From positions 1 through 16,031 of the forward strand of contig URDR01000070.1 in assembly GCA_900546645.1 (NCBI GenBank): 16,031 bases of DNA. The letters run 5' to 3'. A model generated the notes under the pieces. That model had not been told where the DNA came from. It searched no databases and saw only the letters and a program-made list of their open reading frames with translations. The position numbers and the translations under genes were made by a program. Source of the stretch: an uncultured Bacteroides sp. Lineage in GTDB: Bacteria > Bacteroidota > Bacteroidia > Bacteroidales > Bacteroidaceae. How positions within the stretch are numbered: position 1 is the stretch's first letter; every line of letters starts with the position of its first letter. Below are positions 1-7,980 of the stretch, one piece after another.

Positions 1-423
1 TTCACTCAGCTCGTCGACATTGAGTTTCCGCAGTTCTTGCAAAGCCTCATTATACATTCCCATTAGTCCCATCACTTCTGCCCGATTGATCACCAAATCC
101 GGGTTAAGGTCTTTATGGTTCATCTTCTCCCAATAATTGGTTTTCCTCTTTAAGTAATAAAGGGCAGAATCTGCCTGGAAATGCAGATAAATCCGAAAGA
201 GTTCTCCACACAATTTGTAAGACTCCACGGCATCTGGAGCATTCGAAAGGAACAGTTTCAGTTGGCTGATGGTTTGTTCCCGCTCAGCCTGATACCGAGC
301 TTTCTCACCGATTACCTCATCGAGTGACTCCAACGACTTTCGGTAGGAAGCATCCTTTGCCTGCAAAGGAAGAACATGGCATACCATCCAGCCTATCAAT
401 AACAGAAAAAATCCTCTTTTCAT
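1..423 (-). CDS. susR: SusR-like starch-operon regulator, N-terminal part (cut by window edge)
   Basis: The reading frame starts at the ATG complementary to 421-423 and stays open for 141 codons to the window edge, so the C-terminus is missing. It begins with a signal peptide or signal anchor (MKRGFFLLLIGWMVCHVLPLQA). A charged, helical segment follows (about residues 24-70, with SLESLDEVIGEKARYQAEREQ), then TPR-like helices (about 75-140). This matches the periplasmic sensor part of SusR-type regulators, which in B. thetaiotaomicron are inner-membrane proteins with a C-terminal DNA-binding region and activate susA and the susB operon in response to maltose or larger maltooligosaccharides. 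Divergent placement next to susA supports the call. The DNA-binding half cannot be seen here, so another TPR-containing membrane regulator of the same family (DUF6377-like, from memory) remains possible. Confidence 0.78.
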   Translation of the reverse strand, partial: MKRGFFLLLIGWMVCHVLPLQAKDASYRKSLESLDEVIGEKARYQAEREQTISQLKLFLSNAPDAVESYKLCGELFRIYLHFQADSALYYLKRKTNYWEKMNHKDLNPDLVINRAEVMGLMGMYNEALQELRKLNVDELSE

Positions 424-487
424 ATTTCCATCCAGCTAAAAAGGCATTATAAAAAGGCTCTTCACTAATAAAGAAGGGCACTAAAAC

Positions 488-513
488 ATTTATATAAATC
501 AGATACAACTAAC
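488..513. promoter_or_regulatory. Candidate regulator site upstream of susA (palindrome plus TACAACTAAC)
   Basis: Positions 488-499 are the perfect 12-bp palindrome ATTTATATAAAT. After 4 bp comes TACAACTAAC (504-513). The same palindrome and a near-identical second block (TACAACTGAC) occur upstream of susB at 2497-2527. Both pairs sit roughly 80-110 bp upstream of a -7 box. SusR is known in B. thetaiotaomicron to act at exactly these two promoters, so a SusR-binding role is a reasonable inference, though unproven. The local AT-richness is the main caveat. Confidence 0.4.
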
Positions 514-570
514 AAGAAAAAGTATTAATTAACAAAGGTTTATCTTTTTCTATTACTTATATTTTATTTC

Positions 571-578
571 CAAAGATA
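571..578 (-). promoter_or_regulatory. Candidate -7 box of the susR promoter
   Basis: On the minus strand this reads TATCTTTG, a perfect match to the Bacteroides -7 consensus TAnnTTTG. Transcription would begin near 564 and give susR a leader of about 140 nt. No clear -33 TTTG is seen at the expected spacing. The site lies only 21 bp from the susA -7 box on the other strand, so the two promoters would be back-to-back and share regulatory DNA. Confidence 0.45.
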
Positions 579-599
579 AGAAAACTTTCGGCAAGTATC

Positions 600-607
600 T
601 ACTTTTG
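600..607 (+). promoter_or_regulatory. susA promoter -7 box
   Basis: TACTTTTG is a perfect match to the Bacteroides -7 consensus TAnnTTTG. The start of transcription would be near 614, about 23 nt before the susA ATG. No good -33 TTTG is present at the expected distance, which fits a promoter that needs an activator. GAAAA (580-584) and GCAAG (591-595) stand just upstream, and the same two blocks stand just upstream of the susB -7 box. Confidence 0.65.
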
Positions 608-636
608 CGGTGAAAAACATTTAAACCTTTATTATC

Positions 637-2487
637 ATGAAACATAAATGGCTTTTATTCGTATTCGCACTAACTTGCCTGAACGTATTCGGCGCACAGG
701 GCAGTATCATTAAAAAAACAGCCCCAGAGTTTTGGTGGGCAGGAATGAAAAATCCGGAATTACAGATTCTGCTATATGGGGAGCAAATCAGCAATGCTGA
801 TGTAACTCTGACAGGCAAAGGAGTTATACTCAAAGAAGTGGTAAAGCAAGAAAGCCCTAACTACTTGTTGCTGTATCTCGATTTGACAGAAGCCGATGCA
901 CAGACTCTTACCATTCGTCTTAAACAAGGAAAGAAACTGACAGAAATTCCTTATGAACTGAAAGCCAGAGTCCGGAAAGGAGAAGACATTAAAGGTTTCA
1001 CTGCTGAAGATGTACTTTACCTGATTATGCCCGACCGATTTGCAAATGGTAATCAAGAAAACGACATCATCAAGGGCATGAAAGAAAGCACGACCGACCG
1101 CAACAATCTCTATGCCCGCCATGGAGGAGACTTGCAAGGTATTGCAAACCACCTTACTTATATATCCGACTTGGGAGCTACTGCCATCTGGCTCAATCCC
1201 ACTCAGGAAAACGATATGAAAGAAGGATCTTACCACGGATATGCTATCACCGATTATTATCAGATAGACCGTCGCTTCGGCACCAATCAAGAGTTTAAAG
1301 AACTGGTAAAACAGGCACACAGTCAAGGTCTGAAAGTGGTTATGGACATGATATTCAACCACTGCGGTAACGAAAACTACCTGTTTGCCGACAAGCCTTC
1401 AAAAGAATGGTTTAACTTCAGCTCCAATTACGTTCAAACTTCTTTTAAAACGGCAAACGTCATGGATATACATGCCAGCAACTATGAACGCCGGATTGCT
1501 ACCGACGGATGGTTTGCCTCTGTCATGCCCGACTTTAACCAACGTAACCGCCACGTAGCACGTTACTTGATTCAAAACAGCATCTGGTGGATTGAATATG
1601 CCGGCATCAACGGAATACGCCAAGACACTCACCCCTACGCCGACTTTGATTTCATGAGCCAATGGTGTAAAGAAGTAAATGAGGAATACCCGTATTTCAA
1701 CATCGTGGGAGAAACATGGCTGAATAGTAATGTACAGATTGCGTACTGGCAGAAAGACAGCAAAATAGCTGCTCCGAAAAACTCTTATCTTCCCACCGTC
1801 ATGGACTTTCCTCTACAAGGACTGATGAATCAGGCTTTCGATGAAGAAACCGGTGAATGGGGAGGTGGTCTGTACCGCTTGTATGACTATCTTTCTCAAG
1901 ACTTAGTTTACGCCAACCCTATGGGATTGCTGACTTTCCTGGATAATCATGATACATCCCGCTTTGCAGCTGACGAAGATAAAGCAAACAACCTGACTCG
2001 TTACAAACAAGCGTTAGCCTTCATGCTTACCACACGTGGAATTCCACAGATTTATTATGGAACCGAAATTCTGATGAGTGGCAATAAAGGAAATGGAGAC
2101 GGTGCGCTTCGCCGAGACTTCCCCGGAGGATGGAAGGGAGACGAAATAAATGCTTTTTCAGAAAAAGGACGTACGGCTTTGCAAAATGAAGCATTCAACT
2201 ATACCCGCAAGTTGCTTCAATGGCGTAAAGGTAACCTGGCTGTCACGAAAGGAAATATGAAGCACTTCTCCATCCGACAAGGAGTCTATGTATATCAGCG
2301 TGAATATAACGGACAGTCGGTAGTGGTTTTCATGAACGGAACCAATTCTTCTCAAGAACTGGAGCTTACTCCGTACCGTGAAGTATTACCTTCGGACAGT
2401 AGCACTGACCTTTTAAGTGAGAAAACAATAAAACTCACAGATAAATTAAGTCTTAATCCCCGTGAAACGCTCATTCTAACTTTCTAA
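637..2487 (+). CDS. susA: SusA, periplasmic GH13 neopullulanase/cyclomaltodextrinase
   Basis: This enzyme hydrolyses alpha-1,4 bonds of imported maltooligosaccharides, and often cyclodextrin or pullulan, in the periplasm. An N-terminal signal peptide ends near residue 20 (NVFGAQ) with no usable lipobox. Residues about 25-112 match the beta-sandwich N-domain of cyclomaltodextrinase-type enzymes (EFWWAGMKNPELQ). The (beta/alpha)8 barrel spans about 120-525 with all four GH13 motifs: region I DMIFNH (D237, N241, H242), region II GIRQD (nucleophile D330), region III IVGETW (acid/base E359), and region IV FLDNHD (stabiliser D439). The C-terminal beta domain (about 530-616) resembles Cyc-maltodext_C. 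At 616 residues it is essentially the length of B. thetaiotaomicron SusA. The ATG lies about 23 nt after the predicted transcription start. It has its own promoter, separate from the susB operon. Confidence 0.95.
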   Translation: MKHKWLLFVFALTCLNVFGAQGSIIKKTAPEFWWAGMKNPELQILLYGEQISNADVTLTGKGVILKEVVKQESPNYLLLYLDLTEADAQTLTIRLKQGKKLTEIPYELKARVRKGEDIKGFTAEDVLYLIMPDRFANGNQENDIIKGMKESTTDRNNLYARHGGDLQGIANHLTYISDLGATAIWLNPTQENDMKEGSYHGYAITDYYQIDRRFGTNQEFKELVKQAHSQGLKVVMDMIFNHCGNENYLFADKPSKEWFNFSSNYVQTSFKTANVMDIHASNYERRIATDGWFASVMPDFNQRNRHVARYLIQNSIWWIEYAGINGIRQDTHPYADFDFMSQWCKEVNEEYPYFNIVGETWLNSNVQIAYWQKDSKIAAPKNSYLPTVMDFPLQGLMNQAFDEETGEWGGGLYRLYDYLSQDLVYANPMGLLTFLDNHDTSRFAADEDKANNLTRYKQALAFMLTTRGIPQIYYGTEILMSGNKGNGDGALRRDFPGGWKGDEINAFSEKGRTALQNEAFNYTRKLLQWRKGNLAVTKGNMKHFSIRQGVYVYQREYNGQSVVVFMNGTNSSQELELTPYREVLPSDSSTDLLSEKTIKLTDKLSLNPRETLILTF

Positions 2488-2565
2488 CCCATTTATATTT
2501 ATATAAATTAAAATGCTTACAACTGACTATTTATCAACAAATTAAAAACATAACCATTTATATTT
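2485..2565 (+). repeat. Direct repeat TAACC(C)ATTTATATTT in the susA-susB gap
   Basis: The block TAACCCATTTATATTT (2485-2500) recurs as TAACCATTTATATTT (2551-2565), 66 bp further on, differing by one C. The first copy covers the end of the susA stop region and runs into the palindrome at 2497. The second lies about 36 bp upstream of the susB -7 box. It could be part of regulator spacing or a chance repeat in AT-rich DNA. Confidence 0.35.
2497..2527. promoter_or_regulatory. Candidate regulator site upstream of susB (palindrome plus TACAACTGAC)
   Basis: The perfect palindrome ATTTATATAAAT (2497-2508) is identical to the one at 488-499. It is followed after 9 bp by TACAACTGAC (2518-2527), which differs by one base from the block at 504-513. 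The distance from the palindrome to the -7 box is 104 bp here and 112 bp at susA. The gap between the two blocks differs (4 against 9 bp), so they may be two separate contacts. Confidence 0.4.
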
Positions 2566-2600
2566 TCTCTTTTAAGAAGAAAAGTGAATTGCAAGAAACT

Positions 2601-2608
2601 TAACTTTG
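2601..2608 (+). promoter_or_regulatory. susB-operon promoter -7 box
   Basis: TAACTTTG fits the TAnnTTTG consensus exactly. Transcription would start near 2615, leaving a leader of about 67 nt before the susB ATG. GAAAA (2579-2583) and GCAAG (2591-2595) precede it, as they do at susA. In B. thetaiotaomicron susB to susG are transcribed from a promoter upstream of susB, separate from susA, and this site is the natural equivalent. Confidence 0.62.
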
Positions 2609-2681
2609 CTTGCAAACACACCAAAAACCATTTTCAAAGCAATTAACCTCAACTTTTTTATAATCTTTTTACCTGAAAACT

Positions 2682-4859
2682 ATGAATATAAAGAAAATGC
2701 TTTCCCTCGCAGCTTTATGTTACTGCGTCACAGCCAGTGCTCAGCAACTGGTTTCGCCCAACGGAAACTTTACCATGAACTTTCGTCTGAACGAAAATGG
2801 AGCTCCTGAATACGAACTCTCGTTCAAAAATCAAGCCGTAATCAAACCCAGTACCTTGGGGCTGGAACTTAAAAGAGAAGATCCGGAAAAGAAAATCGGA
2901 TTTGAGTGGACGGAGATGAAACAGAAAGAAGGTGTAGATGCCCGTACGAATCTAATGACCGGATTCAAAATTAAAGAAACCAAGACAGCCTCTCTGAATG
3001 AGAATTGGAATCCGGTATGGGGCGAAGAAAGTACCATTCAAAACCACTACAATGAATTGGAAGTAATGTTAGAGCAACCGGAGACCGCCCGACAAATGGT
3101 CATCCGCTTCCGTCTGTTCAATGATGGTTTAGGCTTCCGGTATGAGTTCCCGCAACAACAGAACCTGAATTACTTTATCATCAAGGAAGAACATTCACAA
3201 TTTGCCATGGCTGGTGACCATACAGCTTTCTGGATTCCGGGCGACTACGACACACAAGAGTATGACTATACCACTTCTCGCCTCTCTGAAATCCGCGAAA
3301 AAATGAAAACCGCCGTTACCGAAAACTCTTCACAGCATGTATTCTCTCCTACAGGTGTTCAGACTGCACTGATGATGAAAACCGATAACGGGCTCTATAT
3401 TAACCTGCATGAGGCTGCATTGAAAGACTATGCGTGCATGAGCCTCAACTTGGATGATAAAAACATGATTTTCGAATCTTGGCTGACTCCCGACGCCAAA
3501 GGGGATAAAGGATATATGCAAACTCCTTGTACCTCGCCCTGGCGTACCGTCATTGCCAGCGATGATGCACGTGATATATTAGCCTCACGCATTACTTTAA
3601 ACTTGAATGAACCCTGTAAAATTGAAGATACCTCTTGGATTCACCCAGTGAAGTATATCGGTGTATGGTGGGACATGATTACCAATAAAGGAACCTGGGC
3701 CTACACGAATGATGTGCCGAGTGTGAAATTAGGACAGACTGACTATACAAAGACAAAACCTAACGGAACACATTCAGCCAACACAGTCAATGTAAAGCGC
3801 TACATCGATTTTGCCGCCCAGCACGGATTTGATGCCGTTCTGGTAGAAGGATGGAATCAAGGTTGGGAAGACTGGTTCGGCAAGAGCAAGGACTATGTGT
3901 TTGATTTCGTCACTCCCTACCCTGACTTCGATGTAAAAGAAGTACACCGCTATGCAGCCTCAAAAGGCATCAAAATGATGATGCATCACGAAACCTCTTC
4001 TTCTGTCAGAAACTATGAGCGCCATATGGATAAAGCATATCAGTTTATGGTAGACAACGGATATAACTCGGTTAAGAGCGGATATGTAGGCGACATCATT
4101 CCACGCGGTGAACATCACTACGGTCAGTGGATGGTTGATCACTACCTCTATGCAGTAAAAAAAGCAGCTGATTATAAAATTATGGTCAATGCACATGAAG
4201 CAGTTCGCCCCACAGGTTTATGCCGCACTTATCCGAACCTTATCGGAAACGAATCGGCACGCGGAACTGAATATGAATCATTCGGTGGAAACAACGTAAA
4301 CCATACCACTATCCTTCCGTTTACCCGCCTCATCGGTGGTCCGATGGACTATACTCCGGGTATTTTTGAAACCGACTGCAGCAAGATGAACCCAAACAAT
4401 AAATCACGTGTTCGCACTACCATTGCCCGTCAGCTGGCACTGTATGTTACCATGTACAGCCCGCTGCAAATGGCTGCCGATATCCCGGAGAACTACGAAC
4501 GATTCATGGATGCATTCCAGTTCATTAAAGATGTTGCCATCGACTGGGATGAGAGCAAATATCTGGAAGCAGAGCCGGGAGAATATGTAACCATTGCCCG
4601 CCGTGCTAAAGGCAGCAACGACTGGTTTGTGGGATGTACTGCCGGATATAATGGTCATACTTCAAAACTGAGCCTTGACTTCTTAGACGCAGGCAAGAAA
4701 TATGAAGCAACAATCTATGCTGATGCCAAAGATGCAAGTTGGGACAAGAACCCGCAAGCCTATACCATCACCAAGAAAAAAGTAACCAGCAAAACCAAGC
4801 TGAATCTGAAAGCTGCCGTTGGTGGCGGATATGCTATTTCTATCAAAGAAATAAAGTGA
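2682..4859 (+). CDS. susB: SusB, periplasmic GH97 alpha-glucosidase
   Basis: This inverting, calcium-dependent exo-acting glucosidase releases glucose from the ends of maltooligosaccharides in the periplasm. The signal peptide is cleaved after A20 (TASA/QQ). Domains run in GH97 order: N-terminal beta-sandwich (about 21-290), catalytic barrel (about 315-615) and C-terminal beta domain (about 620-725). Residues matching those known in B. thetaiotaomicron SusB are present with a constant offset of two: E437 in MHHETSSS and E506 in NAHEA as general bases, E530 in RGTEYE as general acid, and E524 in GNESA as a calcium ligand. An additional calcium ligand is probably E193. These make it an inverting GH97 glucoside hydrolase and not the retaining galactosidase branch. 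The 725-residue length is normal. The ATG was chosen because the signal peptide begins there. Confidence 0.95.
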   Translation: MNIKKMLSLAALCYCVTASAQQLVSPNGNFTMNFRLNENGAPEYELSFKNQAVIKPSTLGLELKREDPEKKIGFEWTEMKQKEGVDARTNLMTGFKIKETKTASLNENWNPVWGEESTIQNHYNELEVMLEQPETARQMVIRFRLFNDGLGFRYEFPQQQNLNYFIIKEEHSQFAMAGDHTAFWIPGDYDTQEYDYTTSRLSEIREKMKTAVTENSSQHVFSPTGVQTALMMKTDNGLYINLHEAALKDYACMSLNLDDKNMIFESWLTPDAKGDKGYMQTPCTSPWRTVIASDDARDILASRITLNLNEPCKIEDTSWIHPVKYIGVWWDMITNKGTWAYTNDVPSVKLGQTDYTKTKPNGTHSANTVNVKRYIDFAAQHGFDAVLVEGWNQGWEDWFGKSKDYVFDFVTPYPDFDVKEVHRYAASKGIKMMMHHETSSSVRNYERHMDKAYQFMVDNGYNSVKSGYVGDIIPRGEHHYGQWMVDHYLYAVKKAADYKIMVNAHEAVRPTGLCRTYPNLIGNESARGTEYESFGGNNVNHTTILPFTRLIGGPMDYTPGIFETDCSKMNPNNKSRVRTTIARQLALYVTMYSPLQMAADIPENYERFMDAFQFIKDVAIDWDESKYLEAEPGEYVTIARRAKGSNDWFVGCTAGYNGHTSKLSLDFLDAGKKYEATIYADAKDASWDKNPQAYTITKKKVTSKTKLNLKAAVGGGYAISIKEIK

Positions 4860-4873
4860 CGGGCAAAACATTT

Positions 4874-4916
4874 AGTTCTTCAGTCTTGAATGAAGATACT
4901 CAACGACTGAAGAACT
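4874..4916 (+). other. Strong RNA hairpin between susB and susC
   Basis: AGTTCTTCAGTC (4874-4885) and GACTGAAGAACT (4905-4916) are perfect inverted repeats of 12 bp. TTGA (4886-4889) and TCAA (4900-4903) extend the stem past a single unpaired C, leaving a 10-nt loop. The sequence after it is TTGT followed by a run of A, not a T tract, so it is not a classic intrinsic terminator. It may instead protect an upstream mRNA end, mark a processing site, or attenuate transcription between the enzyme genes and the transporter genes. Confidence 0.7.
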
Positions 4917-4937
4917 TTGTAAAAAACGAATTAAAAC

Positions 4938-4945
4938 TATACTTG
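4938..4945 (+). promoter_or_regulatory. Possible weak -7 box upstream of susC
   Basis: TATACTTG matches TAnnTTTG with one mismatch and lies about 53 bp before the susC ATG, just after the hairpin. It could allow susC to be transcribed separately from susB. The match is imperfect and no -33 element was found, so this is only a candidate. Confidence 0.2.
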
Positions 4946-4997
4946 TTTTCAATAAGTGTCATTAGGTCCAAATACACTTTAACTTAATTAAAATAAT

Positions 4998-7967
4998 ATG
5001 AAAAAGACAATGAAATCAACAAGCAAATATCTGCTGCTATGGATAGCAGGTATGCTGCTTTCTGTGCAAGCTTTTGCACAAGCCATAGTTGTAAACGGAA
5101 CTGTGGTCGAAAAAGACGGAGAACCAATTATCGGTGCGAATGTATTGATAAAAGGAACCACCAATGGAGCAATTACCGACTTAGACGGTAACTTTACTCT
5201 TAATGCTCAACAAGGAGATATATTAGTTATTTCTTTTATCGGTTATAAGAATCAAGAGCTTCCAGCTTCTGCCAATATGAAAATCACCCTACATGAAGAT
5301 ACTGAAATACTTGACGATGTTATCGTCATCGGTTATGCAACAGGCAGCCAACGTACTGTATCTGGAGCTATCCAACGTGTAGGACGCGAAGAAATGAACG
5401 CAGGAGTAGTTACCAATCCACTGCAAGCCATTAAGGGTAAAGTAGCCGGCGTAAACATCACAAAGACAGGAGGTGACCCTACCGCTTCGGCTTCCATCCG
5501 TGTGCGAGGAACCACTTCGCTATCGGGCGGTAATGACCCATTGGTTATCGTTGACGGTGTATTCGGTGATTTGAATATGTTGAATGCCATTGCTCCTACC
5601 GATATTGAAAGCTTCACCATATTAAAGGATGCCTCCGAAACTGCACAGTATGGCTCACGCGGTGCCAGCGGTGTAATCGTAGTCACTACTATCAAGGGAA
5701 AGAACGGCACTAAATCACTGAGCTATGACGGCAGCTTCGGTATTGAAACAGTATACAAGAATCTGGAAATGCTGGATGCCAATGCCTATCGCCAGATAGT
5801 AGCCGACCGCGGTTATGCCAATGCACTGGATATGGGTTATGATACCAATTTCATTGAAGCGATGCAACAAACGGGGTATACCCAAAATCACCGCCTCTCG
5901 TTCGGAGGAGGTTCTGAATCATCGAACTATCGCGCATCTATCGGTATCATTGACCAGAAAGGTATCATCAAAGACAACTATATGCGTAACTATACAGCCA
6001 AGCTGGATGCTTCACAAACTATGTTTAATGACAAAGTGAAAATTGACTTCGGCATGTTTGGTTCAAAAGTAGACAAACGTTATCTAAATGATTACCAGAA
6101 AACATTCTATTCAGCCGCTGCCTTCAATCCTACCATCCCCGACTTTGCCAACGAAGACGGGACATGGCCGGAAGACCCCAATGCCAATGAGACACAGAAC
6201 CCACTCGGACGTTTAACCATTAAAGATCAAGAATCAAGCAGTTATATCAATGCTAATGCACGCATCACATGGACTGTGATTGATGGTTTGAAACTGAGTG
6301 CTTTCGGTTCATATACCTACAATGTGAAGGAAAACTCCAGATACTTCCCGAACAACATCAAGGCGAATATGGGAACCAATGGTCGTGCCGAAAAAGAAGA
6401 TAACAAGAGCGGTGTATTGCTGGGCAACTTTACTGCCAACTACAAGAAGGCTTTCGGAAAGCACTACATCGACATATTGGGACTGGCTGAATTACAAGAT
6501 TACCGCTATACCGGCTTTAAAGCTGCAGCAAAACAGTTTGGAACAAACTTCTTTGGATATGACAATCTGGGGGCAGGAGCCGAAGTGAAGTATGGTGACG
6601 TAAGTTCATACAACAATGGTTACTCTATTGCCTCTTTCATGGGACGTTTCAACTGGTCGTATGCCGACAAGTACATTGCTACTGTCAATATGCGTACCGA
6701 TGGTTCTTCCAAATTGGGAGCTAACAACAAATGGGGCTTCTTCCCTTCTGCATCACTGGCATGGGTACTGAAAGAAGAGTCTTGGCTGAAGAATGTGGAA
6801 TTTCTAAGCAACTTGAAATTACGTACGGGATATGGTCTGACTGGTAATCAGGATGCTATTGCCGCATACAACTCTCTGAAACTGATGAGTCCGACTGGAG
6901 TAACCACCATCGACGGTAAACCCGTTGCAACCTATGGCATCAACCGCAACGACAACCCCGACTTAAAATGGGAAGTGAAACGCATGTTCGACGTAGGTGT
7001 AGACTGGGGATTCTTCGATGACCGTTTGAGCGGTACCGTAGATTACTACTACTCAAAAACCAGCGACCTGCTTTATAACTATGCAGTACCTGTTCCTCCA
7101 TTTGCATTCAACAGCCTACTTGCCAACTTAGGTGAAATGGAAAATACCGGTGTGGAAATTGCTGTAACCGGTGTTCCCGTAAGAACCAAGGATATGGAAC
7201 TGAGCATCTCAGCTAACTTCTCTTGGCAGAAGAACAAACTGCTTTCACTGGACGGAACCTACATGGGACAAAACCTGAGTGCCAAAGAATACATGAATCT
7301 CGGCGGTATGAATGGCGCCGGATTTATCGGTGGCAACAATCAGGTTATCTATCAGATGGTCGGACAACCGGTAGGAGTATTCTATCTACCTAAATGTGAC
7401 GGTCTGATTGATATGAAGGGCAAAGGTGAATACACCTATCACATATTGGATATTGACGGACAAGAAGGTATTGACCTTTCCGATGGAAAAGACCGATATG
7501 TTGCCGGTCAAGCTATGCCAAAATTCTATCTGGGAGGTAATATCAACTTCAGATATAAACAATTCGATATTCAAACTCAGTTCAGCGGTGCTTTCGGGCA
7601 TAAGATTTATAACGGTACTTCACTGTCATACATGAACATGAGTCAATTCCCTACTTACAACGTAATGAAGGAGGCTCCTGAAAAGAATATTCACGATCAA
7701 ACCGTAACCGATTACTGGCTGGAAAGAGGTGACTATGTACATATCGACTACATCACCTTGGGGTGGAATCTAGATACCAAAAAATTGAAGAACATCAATT
7801 CACTTCGATTGACGTTTTCTGTGAATAATGTCGCTACCATTACCAACTACTCTGGTCTGTCACCAATGATTAACAGCTCTACAGTAGGCGGAAACCTGGG
7901 ATTGGACGACAAACAGTTCTACCCCTTAACCCGTACTTACTCACTCGGACTCAGTCTTAACTTTTAA
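4998..7967 (+). CDS. susC: SusC, TonB-dependent outer-membrane maltooligosaccharide transporter
   Basis: SusC imports starch oligosaccharides across the outer membrane using TonB energy and works in a lidded complex with SusD. A signal peptide ends around VQAFAQ (residues 23-28). Residues about 31-100 form the carboxypeptidase-regulatory-like domain typical of SusC proteins (GTVVEKDGEPIIGANVLIKG). A TonB-box-like segment DDVIVIGYA lies at 106-114. The plug (about 118-235) carries the family signatures IRVRGTTSLSGGNDPLVIVDGV, DIESFTILKDAS and YGSRGASGVIVVTT (218-231). The remainder is a 22-strand beta-barrel ending in the C-terminal phenylalanine expected of outer-membrane barrels. At 989 residues it is close to the 1003 of B. 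thetaiotaomicron SusC. The start at 4998 gives MKKTMKS; an alternative Met at residue 5 (5010) would also give a working signal peptide. Confidence 0.96.
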   Translation: MKKTMKSTSKYLLLWIAGMLLSVQAFAQAIVVNGTVVEKDGEPIIGANVLIKGTTNGAITDLDGNFTLNAQQGDILVISFIGYKNQELPASANMKITLHEDTEILDDVIVIGYATGSQRTVSGAIQRVGREEMNAGVVTNPLQAIKGKVAGVNITKTGGDPTASASIRVRGTTSLSGGNDPLVIVDGVFGDLNMLNAIAPTDIESFTILKDASETAQYGSRGASGVIVVTTIKGKNGTKSLSYDGSFGIETVYKNLEMLDANAYRQIVADRGYANALDMGYDTNFIEAMQQTGYTQNHRLSFGGGSESSNYRASIGIIDQKGIIKDNYMRNYTAKLDASQTMFNDKVKIDFGMFGSKVDKRYLNDYQKTFYSAAAFNPTIPDFANEDGTWPEDPNANETQNPLGRLTIKDQESSSYINANARITWTVIDGLKLSAFGSYTYNVKENSRYFPNNIKANMGTNGRAEKEDNKSGVLLGNFTANYKKAFGKHYIDILGLAELQDYRYTGFKAAAKQFGTNFFGYDNLGAGAEVKYGDVSSYNNGYSIASFMGRFNWSYADKYIATVNMRTDGSSKLGANNKWGFFPSASLAWVLKEESWLKNVEFLSNLKLRTGYGLTGNQDAIAAYNSLKLMSPTGVTTIDGKPVATYGINRNDNPDLKWEVKRMFDVGVDWGFFDDRLSGTVDYYYSKTSDLLYNYAVPVPPFAFNSLLANLGEMENTGVEIAVTGVPVRTKDMELSISANFSWQKNKLLSLDGTYMGQNLSAKEYMNLGGMNGAGFIGGNNQVIYQMVGQPVGVFYLPKCDGLIDMKGKGEYTYHILDIDGQEGIDLSDGKDRYVAGQAMPKFYLGGNINFRYKQFDIQTQFSGAFGHKIYNGTSLSYMNMSQFPTYNVMKEAPEKNIHDQTVTDYWLERGDYVHIDYITLGWNLDTKKLKNINSLRLTFSVNNVATITNYSGLSPMINSSTVGGNLGLDDKQFYPLTRTYSLGLSLNF

Positions 7968-7980
7968 ATAACCGAATACC

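Noticed and set aside
463..485. GCTCTTC...GAAGGGC inverted repeat in the susR leader
   Set aside because: It needs a G-U pair that exists only in plus-strand RNA, while the leader is transcribed from the minus strand, where the pair becomes a C-A mismatch.
772..1362. 196-codon open frame on the minus strand
   Set aside because: It lies wholly antisense within susA, whose GH13 motifs are all in the plus frame. Its translation shows no recognisable domain.
2606..2809. 67-codon plus-strand open frame overlapping the start of susB
   Set aside because: It begins inside the predicted promoter, overlaps the SusB signal peptide region in another frame, and has no coding character.
5333..5710. 125-codon open frame on the minus strand
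   Set aside because: It is antisense to the SusC plug region. The frame is open because of codon bias in the plus-strand gene and has no family signature.
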